Part shown: positions 1-7,475 of the stretch, in pieces
Numbering within the stretch: the stretch's first letter is position 1
Layout of the letters: every line of letters begins with the position of its first letter
Assembly: GCA_943373175.1 (NCBI GenBank)
Contig: CALSBM010000053.1
Span: forward strand, 1-22,206
Direction of reading: 5' to 3'
Length of the DNA: 22,206 nucleotides
DNA from: JAIXUI01 sp943373175
Lineage (GTDB): Bacteria; Bacteroidota; Bacteroidia; UBA7662; JAIXUI01
The notes under the pieces: generated by a model
Database searches by the model: none
Told to the model about the DNA's origin: nothing
What the model saw: only the letters and a program-made list of their open reading frames with translations
Position numbers and translations under genes: made by a program

Positions 1-450
1 ATAGAAACTATTCAGACCCTGAAAGGGTCAAAGGTTTATAGAACGGTAGCATTAGCCACGGTTTCTGCGATCCTGAAAGGGTCGAACAAAATCTTTTCCT
101 CCATTTTCTATAAACCTGTAATCCCTTCGGGATTAATGGGAACAAAACCAACCCTGAAAGGGTCAAAGGTTTGTAGAACGGAAGCATTAGCCACAGTTTC
201 TGCGACCCTGAAAGGGTCGAACAAAATCTTTTCCTCCATTTTCTATAAACCTGTAATCCCTTCGGGATTAATGGAATCTATTCAGTCCCTGAAAGGGTTA
301 AACCATGATCTATAACCCTGAAATCTTTTCGAGATTAACGGAATCTATTCAGACCCTGAAAGGGTCACAGGTTTATAGAACGAAATCATCACCCACACCT
401 GCGACCCTGAAAGGGTCGCACAATCTTTTCCTCCATTTTCTATAAACCTA
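1..450. repeat. Array of 135-bp tandem units with GAA/TTC-loop palindromes
   Basis: Two nearly complete units and degraded further copies, starting at or before the window edge. Palindrome A (GACCCT-GAA-AGGGTC or close variants) lies at 15-29, 69-83, 150-164, 204-218, 285-299, 352-366 and 403-417. Palindrome B (TAATCCC-TTC-GGGATTA) lies at 119-135 and 254-270, with a decayed copy at 321-337. The offsets 15 to 150 to 285, 69 to 204 and 119 to 254 are all exactly 135 bp. Each unit also has a longer inverted pair, GGTTTATAGA (33-42) with TCTATAAACC (107-116); it recurs at 168-177/242-251 and 370-379/439-448, with one change in the second copy. The spacers between palindromes are repeated too, so this is not CRISPR-like. 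No gene lies in 1-516. REP-like or structured intergenic DNA is the best description; function unknown. Confidence 0.9.
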
Positions 451-516
451 ATTGGTTACCCAACTCACCAAGCGAGGCTGAAGTCACTTTTTCATTCTTG
501 TTAGTTAGCTTCGTAG

Positions 517-1041
517 ATGCAGTTTCCAAAACCTTCACCCGGCACTTATCCGGAATACTACGATACGTATTACCAACAGGTCACTTCCGGCAATCCGCTT
601 GCTATGCTGAAATCGCAATGGGAAGATGGACTAAATCCGTTTTCTGTACTTGCCGATGATTATGGCAACCTGCAATATGCCCCGGGCAAATGGACGATTT
701 CCGAAGTACTCGGCCATATCAACGATACTGAACGTATTCTCTCCTATCGCCTGCTCAGGCTTGCCCGCTTCGATGCCACTCCAGTTCCAGGTTTTGAGGA
801 AGATGACTATGCAAAGCAAGGAAGGTTTCAAGCAAGGTCTCTAACCGATTTGTACCAGGAATGGAGAGCCATTAGATCGGCCACTCTTTGCCTCGCAGAA
901 TCCTTAAACGAGGAGCAACTGAACTTTATCGGTTCTGCTTCCGGAAAGCCTGTAAGTGCGCTGGCTCTCCTCTGGATTTTACCTGCCCATGCTGCCCATC
1001 ATGCAGCAGTGGTTCGGGATCGCTACTTAACTCAATCATGA
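517..1041 (+). CDS. DinB-like (YfiT/DinB_2 type) putative metal-binding protein
   Basis: 174 aa, normal length for the single-domain DinB-like four-helix family. Residues 57-98 carry the family signature: GKWTISEVLGH with H67, then ERILSYRLLRLARFD and a TPVPGFEEDDY segment. The C-terminal PAHAAHH motif (H158, H161/H162) supplies the other likely metal ligands; relatives usually read GHExHH here. Relatives are thiol-dependent transferases or hydrolases of unclear substrate (DinB, YfiT, BstA), so the reaction is not predictable. The protein is cytosolic, with no signal peptide or membrane segment. It stands alone after the repeat array, 72 bp before the Fic gene. The start at 517 gives a family-typical N-terminus (PxPGTYPEYYDTY). 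Family assignment is solid; function is not. Confidence 0.85.
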   Translation: MQFPKPSPGTYPEYYDTYYQQVTSGNPLAMLKSQWEDGLNPFSVLADDYGNLQYAPGKWTISEVLGHINDTERILSYRLLRLARFDATPVPGFEEDDYAKQGRFQARSLTDLYQEWRAIRSATLCLAESLNEEQLNFIGSASGKPVSALALLWILPAHAAHHAAVVRDRYLTQS

Positions 1042-1113
1042 GCCGTTGTTTTCCTATTCGGAGTCAGGTTGAATAAGCCATAGTGGGCAATTGCGCCAAA
1101 GAGTAATAATAGC

Positions 1114-1980
1114 ATGAAAATTTCCATTCGCTTTTTTGATGATCGTGAGATTCGCGCTGTTTGGGATGATGAACATGCCAAAGGGTGGTTTAGTGTATTG
1201 GATGTTGTTGGAGTATTAAATGAGGAAGTGGATTACACCAAAGTCCGTAATTATTGGAAATACCTGAAAAACAAACTTAAGCAAGAAAAAAGTGAACTGG
1301 TTAGTGCTACTAACCAGTTGAAATTACTTGGCCCAGATGGGAAATATCGCCTAACCGACACTTTGGATAGCAAAGGAATAATAGCGTTAGCCAAACATTT
1401 CCCCAACACCAAGGCAACCAAGTTTTTAGACTGGTTCCTTTACAGCGACACCAGCATAGATGGGCAAAGTAAAAAAAAGGCATACACCTTATTTGAAAGC
1501 AACCTTATCCATGAATTTGAGGTAGGAACTACCAGAGGCCTGCAACAAATACATGCTTATCTGTTTGGAGGCTTATACGATTTTGCCGGCCAAATCAGAG
1601 AAAAATCTATTTCAAAAGGAGGCTATTCATTTGTTTTTGCGCAGCATTTAAAGGCCAGTTTGCAGCAAATTGAGGCTATGACGCAGTCAAACTTTGAGGA
1701 AATCATTCAAAAGTATGCTGCTATGAACAAGGCACATCCATTTATAGAAGGAAATGGCAGAAGTACGAGAATTTGGCTGGATTTGATGCTTAAAAACGTA
1801 CTTAAAAAATGCGTGGACTGGAGTAAAATCAACAAAGAACACTATATGAATGCCATGATTATCAGTACTGTTGATTATAGCGTTTTATTACCACTCATTC
1901 AACACGCACTCACCGATCAAATCGATGACCGCGAAATGTTTAGGAAGGGAATCGATTACTCGTATTACTACGAAGAATAA
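1114..1980 (+). CDS. Bro-N domain fused to a class III-like Fic domain protein
   Basis: 288 aa, two domains. Residues 1-110 resemble the Bro-N (BRO/ANT-type) DNA-binding domain: IRFFDDREIRAVWDDE, WFSVLDVVGVL, NYWKYLKNKLKQEKSE, TNQLKLLGPDGKYRLTDTLD. Residues 123-288 are a Fic domain with an intact catalytic loop HPFIEGNGRSTR (208-219; H208 is the expected base) and the upstream FAGQIREKSISKGG flap. The protein ends SYYYEE (283-288), close to the C-terminal inhibitory motif (S/T)xxxE(G/N) of class III Fic enzymes such as Neisseria NmFic, but with Glu in the last place and nothing after it. Known family activity is transfer of AMP from ATP to a target protein hydroxyl; here that is inferred. The gene is more A+T-rich than the M28 gene after it and has no antitoxin partner beside it, which fits a mobile single-gene element. 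Confidence 0.85.
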   Translation: MKISIRFFDDREIRAVWDDEHAKGWFSVLDVVGVLNEEVDYTKVRNYWKYLKNKLKQEKSELVSATNQLKLLGPDGKYRLTDTLDSKGIIALAKHFPNTKATKFLDWFLYSDTSIDGQSKKKAYTLFESNLIHEFEVGTTRGLQQIHAYLFGGLYDFAGQIREKSISKGGYSFVFAQHLKASLQQIEAMTQSNFEEIIQKYAAMNKAHPFIEGNGRSTRIWLDLMLKNVLKKCVDWSKINKEHYMNAMIISTVDYSVLLPLIQHALTDQIDDREMFRKGIDYSYYYEE

Positions 1981-2007
1981 AGCCGGGTTTGGGTATCTTG
2001 CTACCCC

Positions 2008-3384
2008 ATGATTTACCGCTTACTTACCGGTGCTGTTGTCGCATGTTTACTAACGGGAACAGCTTACGCTCAGGAAGATTCTATCACAGTACGCCGAATT
2101 TTTCAAGAATGCCTAAAAAACAATACAGCCTACAGCAACTTAAGGGTCTTATGTAAGCAAGTTGGGCATCGCCTTAGTGGATCAACAGGAGCATCCAAGG
2201 CCGTAAAGTGGGGCGAAGCAGCCCTAAAGGCTGCCGGTGCTGACTCTGTTTGGCTGCAACCGGTAAAAGTGCCACACTGGGAACGGGGTAAGCCGGAATC
2301 AGTGATGATGAATGTTGCTGGTAAATCGAGAAAGTTAAATGCGCTCGCACTTGGAGGCTCTGTTGCAACTTCTTCTACAGGAATTGAGGCTGAAGTTGTC
2401 ATGGTGAAAAGCAAGGAAGAACTTGAAAAACTGGGCAGAACTAAGGTCGAAGGCAAAATCGTCTTCTTCAATCATACCTTCGACGACACCCATTTGCGAA
2501 CCTTTGAATCCTACGGGAGCTGTGTCTGGCAGCGGATTGATGGCGCCATTCAGGCTGCTCGCTTTGGCGCGGTTGGCTGTGTCATCCGCTCCCTTACCCA
2601 TATCCGCGACGATAACCCGCATACCGGGGTAATGCAATATGTGGATAGTCTGCCAAAAGTACCGGGACTTGCCTTGGGTTACCTCAGTGCTAACGCTTTG
2701 GAAGATGCATTAGTGAAAGGTCAGACTGTAAAACTGCGGCTTCGCACCAACTGCCGTACCCTGCCGGATGCCGACAGCTACAATGTTATTGGTGAATTGC
2801 ATGCTGATCGACCCAATGCACCATGGTTAGTTGTTGGTGGACACCTCGACAGTTGGGATGTAGGCGAAGGTGCACACGATGACGGAGCCGGAGTGGCTCA
2901 GTCGATAGAGGTGTTGCGATTAATGAAAAAGCTCGGGTTAGCCAAACGTTTCAACATCCGCTGTGTGCTCTTCATGAACGAAGAAAACGGTGCGAAAGGC
3001 GCACGGAAATATGCAGAAGAAGCAGAACTAAAGAACGAACCACACGCCTTTGGCCTCGAAAGCGATGCCGGAGGATTTACTCCACGCGGGTTCACCTTCG
3101 AAAAAATGCCGGAAAGTATTCTTGGCATGGACAGAATTCGTTACCTGTTGGCGCCTTACGGCCTTCATGACCTTAGCAAAGGCGGTTCCGGCGTTGATGT
3201 TGGCTTCCTCCGCAAGCCTTTCCCTATGGCGGTGCTCAGCGGCTATCGCCCCGATTCCCAGCGTTACTTCGATGTGCATCACGCGCAAACTGATGTATTC
3301 GAAACCGTTCACCCGAGGGAGTTGGCTTTGGGCGCAGCTTCCATGGCGGCCCTCATGTATCTAATGAGCATTAACCTTCCCTAA
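2008..3384 (+). CDS. Secreted M28 family zinc metallopeptidase (carboxypeptidase Q-like)
   Basis: 458 aa. A Sec signal peptide occupies residues 1-21 (hydrophobic core, cleavage after TAYA), so the mature enzyme starts at Gln22 in the periplasm or outside. Residues about 125-245 form the PA-like inserted domain. The peptidase domain follows, with the co-catalytic metal set: GGHLDSWD (H279, D281), HDDGAG (D291), NEENG (E325 general base, E326 ligand), SDAGG (D353) and YFDVHHAQTD (H424 or H425). The arrangement fits the plasma glutamate carboxypeptidase/carboxypeptidase Q branch, which cleaves dipeptides and unsubstituted N- or C-terminal residues; exact specificity cannot be read. The stop codon overlaps the next start (TAATG at 3382-3386), so translation is probably coupled to the membrane protein that follows. 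All metal ligands are present, so it should be active. Confidence 0.93.
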   Translation: MIYRLLTGAVVACLLTGTAYAQEDSITVRRIFQECLKNNTAYSNLRVLCKQVGHRLSGSTGASKAVKWGEAALKAAGADSVWLQPVKVPHWERGKPESVMMNVAGKSRKLNALALGGSVATSSTGIEAEVVMVKSKEELEKLGRTKVEGKIVFFNHTFDDTHLRTFESYGSCVWQRIDGAIQAARFGAVGCVIRSLTHIRDDNPHTGVMQYVDSLPKVPGLALGYLSANALEDALVKGQTVKLRLRTNCRTLPDADSYNVIGELHADRPNAPWLVVGGHLDSWDVGEGAHDDGAGVAQSIEVLRLMKKLGLAKRFNIRCVLFMNEENGAKGARKYAEEAELKNEPHAFGLESDAGGFTPRGFTFEKMPESILGMDRIRYLLAPYGLHDLSKGGSGVDVGFLRKPFPMAVLSGYRPDSQRYFDVHHAQTDVFETVHPRELALGAASMAALMYLMSINLP

Positions 3385-4394
3385 TGCCGAACCGGTATTT
3401 TCTGGCTGAAGTTTTTCGAAAACACCTAGTTCCGGAAGAAGACAAGAGCAGTTTCGAAAAAGCTTTTTCCGAAAGAAAAAAGCCAGCGGGCTCCCTTGTT
3501 TTTGGATTACTCATCTTAGCCGCTTTCAGCTTCCTCGGGCCATTAGCCTACCGACTGATGGCGCACTTAAAGGATTGGGGGCACTTTCTGGCAATTGGGG
3601 CTTTATTTCTGGCCACTGGTTTTACATTCTACCTGAGCATACGCAACGGAAAATGGAAGTCGCTTTCAACTTCAGCTTCTACCCTTTGGGACAACAGCCT
3701 TCATATCATCACCGCACTTTTGGCTCAAGCGATAATCGCATACTTAGACCTTAAGTTCAATTTCTTCGGAGCAGGTCCACTTTCCAACATTCTATCCATT
3801 GCCATACTCGGCAGTTGGGCTTACTTCAGCAGAAACATTACGGTTTATGGGATGGCAGTACTGAGTATTTATAACCTAATCGGGCTAAAGGTTTACACTT
3901 TTGCCTGGTTAAACTTAGCCTGGCAACCAGACAGTTTAGTCTTGGAAATGGGATTACTTTTCGCACTTATAGCCACCTCGTTATCTTGGTATTCTTCCAT
4001 TCCGTTTATTCCATCTGCACTCTTAGAAAGCCTTCGGTTAACACACATTCACTACTTGGCTTTCTGTCTCGGCTTGATGCTCGAAAAAACCGGATTTGCT
4101 CCTGAATATTGGCTTTTAAGCATTTTATCCACGGTTTATTGGCATTTACTTGCCTTCAAATTCCGGTCATTGTATTTACTCGTAATGGATTGTTTGATTG
4201 GCTATTTGCTTGCTCTATGCCTTTACTTTCATTATAGTATTCAGATTTTGGGAGAATTGGAAAGCCGGATGCCGATGCTGAATTCCGGATTGGTGCTCCT
4301 TATAACGCTCAGCTTCCTCTTGCTTTTGTTCAAGCAAAGCAGAAAATTAACCCAGCTAATCAGGCAAAAAGATGAATCCGGCTCAGTGGTATAA
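3384..4394 (+). CDS. Polytopic membrane protein (DUF2157-like, tentative)
   Basis: 336 aa. A short charged N-terminal segment (1-33) is followed by about nine to ten hydrophobic segments (for example 36-58, 66-84, 105-123), so this is an inner membrane protein. I see no catalytic motif. It starts inside the stop codon of the M28 peptidase gene and overlaps the next gene by 23 bp, so the three form one transcriptional unit. A soluble head followed by many membrane spans recalls DUF2157/DUF4401-type proteins, usually encoded as adjacent pairs, but I could not confirm this and the GDYxxLxY partner often seen with them is absent. Function unknown. Confidence 0.7.
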   Translation: MPNRYFLAEVFRKHLVPEEDKSSFEKAFSERKKPAGSLVFGLLILAAFSFLGPLAYRLMAHLKDWGHFLAIGALFLATGFTFYLSIRNGKWKSLSTSASTLWDNSLHIITALLAQAIIAYLDLKFNFFGAGPLSNILSIAILGSWAYFSRNITVYGMAVLSIYNLIGLKVYTFAWLNLAWQPDSLVLEMGLLFALIATSLSWYSSIPFIPSALLESLRLTHIHYLAFCLGLMLEKTGFAPEYWLLSILSTVYWHLLAFKFRSLYLLVMDCLIGYLLALCLYFHYSIQILGELESRMPMLNSGLVLLITLSFLLLLFKQSRKLTQLIRQKDESGSVV

Positions 4395-5451
4395 GCATTA
4401 CAGTGAAGCTATCCACTTGGCTTGGGTAGAAAAAAGGTTAGAAGATTGGTTGGAAGTTGGAGAAAATAATATTGAACTGAAGCTAACTGCTCAAGAAGAA
4501 ACTAATTGGATAGTGAGAACTGGCTTGCACTTGCTCATGATATGGGCCGCAGCCAGCCTTCTTGGATTCCTTCAACTAATTCCATTTTTGGACAACTCAG
4601 TAATTTTTTCTTTCCTATTGGCTATCCTGCTTACTGCATTGGCATGGTGGGGTACGTGGAAGAAAAAATGGAAAGTAAGAGGTGGAATAGACGAAGGACT
4701 TCTAACAGCTTCTATGATGTTTGTAGGACAAGGCGTGTTTCAATGGATTGGAACTCAGAATCTCGGCAATGCTGAATCTTGGGGATTTGCTTTGTTATTG
4801 CTTACCTTCTGGAGTTATGTAACTTCCATGAGCGCACATGCAGCAATTCTCGCCATTGGGTGGATTATGTGGTTTTGGTGGAGATATCCCGAGTTTTTTA
4901 TTGCAGTTCCAATATTGTTGACAATCTGTTTCTTGCTCATAATCTGGCTGAATCGCATTAATTCCTGGCCGCATCACGGTAAAGCTTTTTGGCTGGAAGG
5001 CTGGGAACAGGCTGCTTCACTTGCAGGTCCGTTTATTCCACTTGCTGGAATTCTTGTTGATGAGTCTGCGATATCCTTTTGGCCAATGGTAATCGTTGTC
5101 CCGATTTTATGGGGCTGGTTGGCATGGAAGCAACGGTCATTAGAACAATTAGTTTACGCCTTTGCCGGTCTAATTGCAGGATTTTCCTGGCTCAACAGCC
5201 ACTTTGTTTGGATGGCGTGGGATTTATGGAGCATGTTAATTTCAGGTATTGCACTGGTGGGATTGCTGTTACTGTTATTCAGGCTGAAGAGAGGTCCTTG
5301 GTGCTGGTTGTCTCAAAATGAAGAAGCACATCCGGAGCTTACCGCAGTCTTGAGTATGATGATAGCAGAAAACCATCAGCCTTCTTCTATAGAGAATCAA
5401 TTATTTAAGGGCGGAGAAACCGGAGGAGGAGGCGCAACCAGCGATTACTGA
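4372..5451 (+). CDS. Polytopic membrane protein with Gly-rich tail (DUF4401-like, tentative)
   Basis: 359 aa. A soluble N-terminus of about 45 residues is followed by roughly ten membrane segments rich in Trp, then a cytosolic or periplasmic tail ending GGETGGGGATSDY. That glycine-rich ending resembles the GGGG-containing tails of TPM-domain (DUF477) proteins, but no TPM domain is present. The coding region starts 23 bp inside the previous gene in another frame, giving strong coupling. It is the last gene of the M28 peptidase cluster; the next gene starts 52 bp later behind its own probable operator. Paired with the preceding polytopic protein it may form a membrane complex; no enzymatic motif supports a specific role. 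Confidence 0.7.
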   Translation: MNPAQWYKHYSEAIHLAWVEKRLEDWLEVGENNIELKLTAQEETNWIVRTGLHLLMIWAAASLLGFLQLIPFLDNSVIFSFLLAILLTALAWWGTWKKKWKVRGGIDEGLLTASMMFVGQGVFQWIGTQNLGNAESWGFALLLLTFWSYVTSMSAHAAILAIGWIMWFWWRYPEFFIAVPILLTICFLLIIWLNRINSWPHHGKAFWLEGWEQAASLAGPFIPLAGILVDESAISFWPMVIVVPILWGWLAWKQRSLEQLVYAFAGLIAGFSWLNSHFVWMAWDLWSMLISGIALVGLLLLLFRLKRGPWCWLSQNEEAHPELTAVLSMMIAENHQPSSIENQLFKGGETGGGGATSDY

Positions 5452-5465
5452 CTTTTTTGTCCACT

Positions 5466-5483
5466 TTAGCTAAACTTAGCTAA
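5466..5483. promoter_or_regulatory. Candidate TetR operator: two TTAGCTAA palindromes 10 bp apart
   Basis: The perfect 8-bp palindrome TTAGCTAA occurs at 5466-5473 and again at 5476-5483, exactly one helical turn apart, within 52 bp of untranslated DNA just before the TetR-like gene. A T-run with TTTTTTG at 5453-5459 could serve as a -33 region, which would place the palindromes between promoter elements. No good TAnnTTTG box is visible, so the promoter itself is uncertain. Position and symmetry suggest autoregulation by the adjacent regulator. Confidence 0.55.
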
Positions 5484-5503
5484 CATCTTGCTGTTTAATA
5501 TGT

Positions 5504-6127
5504 ATGAAACTAGTAGATGCTTACTTGGATTATGTCCTGACTGAAGGCCACAGACCCCCAACCGTTTATGCTTTCACTAAAAAGCTGAAACTTCAAGAAT
5601 CTGCCTTCTATAAGGAGTTTAGCTCCTTTGACGCTTTGGAAGAAAAAGTGCTCATGCTGTTAGCAGAAGAGGTCATCGAATCGCTTACGGATTCAAAAGA
5701 ATGGACTGGTTTCTCTGCCAGAGAGAAGGTCCTAAGTTTCTTCTTCGCAATAATTGAGAAACTCAAAGAAAAACGTTCTTTCCTCCAATGGCTTCAAGAT
5801 CAAACTCCGAATCATGAAATGAAGCCTGCCTATCTCATGGGATTTAAAGTCGCATTCGAACAAATGGCTGACAGCATTTTAGCGAAAGGAATGGACGACC
5901 AAGAAGTGAAAAAACGCGGTAAATTGAGTGACAAATACACCGACGCACTTTGGATTCAATTCCTGTTTATTTACCGCTTCTGGCTGAAAGACAAAAGCAG
6001 CGATTTCGAAAAAACCGATGAGGCCATAGAGAAGTCTGTAAATCTATATTTCGACTTAGTAGGCCAATCTCCGTTGGATTCCATGATAGAGTTCGGTAAG
6101 TTTTTATTGCATAACCGCCCATTCTGA
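5504..6127 (+). CDS. TetR-like transcriptional regulator
   Basis: 207 aa, normal TetR length. Residues about 3-50 give a divergent TetR N-terminal helix-turn-helix: PTVYAFTKKLKLQESAFYKEF is the HTH core, followed by the usual SFDALEEKVL helix. Residues 60-207 are helical and match the ligand-binding half in style. Many Bacteroidota encode such a regulator directly before an ABC1 kinase, and here the stop and start overlap by one base (TGATG at 6125-6129), so the pair is translationally coupled. The likely operator lies at 5466-5483 upstream. The ligand is unknown; coupling to an ABC1 kinase suggests control linked to lipid or quinone metabolism, which is inference. The HTH is weaker than consensus, so a role without DNA binding is possible. 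Confidence 0.75.
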   Translation: MKLVDAYLDYVLTEGHRPPTVYAFTKKLKLQESAFYKEFSSFDALEEKVLMLLAEEVIESLTDSKEWTGFSAREKVLSFFFAIIEKLKEKRSFLQWLQDQTPNHEMKPAYLMGFKVAFEQMADSILAKGMDDQEVKKRGKLSDKYTDALWIQFLFIYRFWLKDKSSDFEKTDEAIEKSVNLYFDLVGQSPLDSMIEFGKFLLHNRPF

Positions 6128-7470
6128 TGGCAAACCGAGAAGAACAGGACAGCATTCCAACCGGAAAGGTGGAACGTGCGGCCAAATTCGTAGCAACAGG
6201 AGCCCGTATTGGCGGAAACTACCTAAAGCATTACGCAAAAAAAATGGTGAATCCGGAGCTTTCCAGAGAGGAGCTGCACCGCGATAATGCCGAAGACATT
6301 TACAACTCCCTTTCTCAACTCAAGGGTTCTGCCCTGAAGGTTGCTCAGATGTTGAGCATGGACAGTGGCGTTTTGCCTCAGCAGTACGTGAATAAGTTTT
6401 CTCAGGCGCAGTACCAAGCTCCACCACTTTCTGCTCCTTTAGTAATTCAAACCTTCAGAAAATCCTTCGGCAAAACGCCTTCGGAATTGTTCGACCATTT
6501 TCAGCTTCGTGCATCGCATGCAGCTTCCATTGGCCAAGTACATCAGGCCGAAAAAGACGGGCAACTTCTCGCGGTTAAAGTGCAGTATCCTGGAGTAGCT
6601 GAAAGTATCCGCTCCGATTTAAACCTGGTTAAACCCATCGCCTTGAGGATGTTTAGTCTGAATGAAAAGGACTTGAACAAATACATGGGTGAAGTAGAAG
6701 AAAGGCTGATGGAAGAAACCGATTACCGGTTAGAGTTGAAGCGCTCGGTTGAAATGTCTGAAGCTTGTAAGGCTATAGACGGATTGCTTTTTCCACGTTA
6801 TTATCCGGAGTTATCATCGAACCGGGTACTCACTATGGACTGGATGAGTGGCTTTCATCTCGGCGATTTCCTCGCTACCAACCCAAATCAAGAAACTCGT
6901 GACAAAATAGGGCAGCTATTGTGGGACTTTTACGACTTCCAGATTCATACCCTCAAGGCCGTTCATGCCGATCCCCATCCCGGCAATTTCCTTTTTCACA
7001 GCGATGGGCGTGTGGGAGTAATCGATTTTGGCTGCATCAAACTAATACCCGAGGATTTCTATTTCGACTATTTCGCTTTGCTACTGCCTGAAGTCATCGA
7101 CAACGAGCCACTTATGATTCGGCAAATGAATAAGATTGAAATGCTTTACACGCACGACGATGCCCACACTCGGCAAGTGCTTGTGGACAACTTCATCCGA
7201 ATGACGCGATTACTTGGACAACCCTTCCGCCACGACACGTTCGACTTTGGGGATAAAGCCTACATGGCCAGCATTTATGTGATGGGAGAAGAAATAAGCC
7301 AGGTCAAAGAAATTAGAAACAGTAAGGAAAGCCGTGGGTCGAAGCATACGCTTTACATCAACCGGACTTACTTCGGCATTTATTCCATGCTTCATCAGCT
7401 TAAAGCTAGGGTTACAACCGGTCAGCGCAACTGGAGAATTCCTTTGTTAGCGGCTTTAGCAGAAGAATAG
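6127..7470 (+). CDS. ABC1/UbiB/AarF family atypical kinase
   Basis: 447 aa. The family marks are in order: a variant of the N-terminal KxGQ motif reading KVAQ (71-74) inside LKGSALKVAQMLSMD; the Ala-rich loop AxxAAS (129-134) replacing the Gly-rich loop; the ATP-binding Lys in VKVQYPG (K151); EETDY (196-200); the catalytic loop HADPHPGN (280-287); and the metal-binding IDFG (299-302). All catalytic residues are kept, so ATPase or kinase activity is likely. UbiB/Coq8 relatives support ubiquinone synthesis or lipid handling, but Bacteroidota generally use menaquinone, so the substrate here is probably different. It is coupled to the TetR gene upstream and converges with the minus-strand barrel gene, with 5 bp between the stops and no terminator hairpin visible there. 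Confidence 0.9.
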   Translation: MANREEQDSIPTGKVERAAKFVATGARIGGNYLKHYAKKMVNPELSREELHRDNAEDIYNSLSQLKGSALKVAQMLSMDSGVLPQQYVNKFSQAQYQAPPLSAPLVIQTFRKSFGKTPSELFDHFQLRASHAASIGQVHQAEKDGQLLAVKVQYPGVAESIRSDLNLVKPIALRMFSLNEKDLNKYMGEVEERLMEETDYRLELKRSVEMSEACKAIDGLLFPRYYPELSSNRVLTMDWMSGFHLGDFLATNPNQETRDKIGQLLWDFYDFQIHTLKAVHADPHPGNFLFHSDGRVGVIDFGCIKLIPEDFYFDYFALLLPEVIDNEPLMIRQMNKIEMLYTHDDAHTRQVLVDNFIRMTRLLGQPFRHDTFDFGDKAYMASIYVMGEEISQVKEIRNSKESRGSKHTLYINRTYFGIYSMLHQLKARVTTGQRNWRIPLLAALAEE

Positions 7471-7475
7471 CTTAC

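Noticed and set aside
1..450. Possible CRISPR array
   Set aside because: Repeats and spacers are both repeated at 135 bp, spacers are not unique, no cas genes are seen, and the repeats are palindromes with a 3-nt loop.
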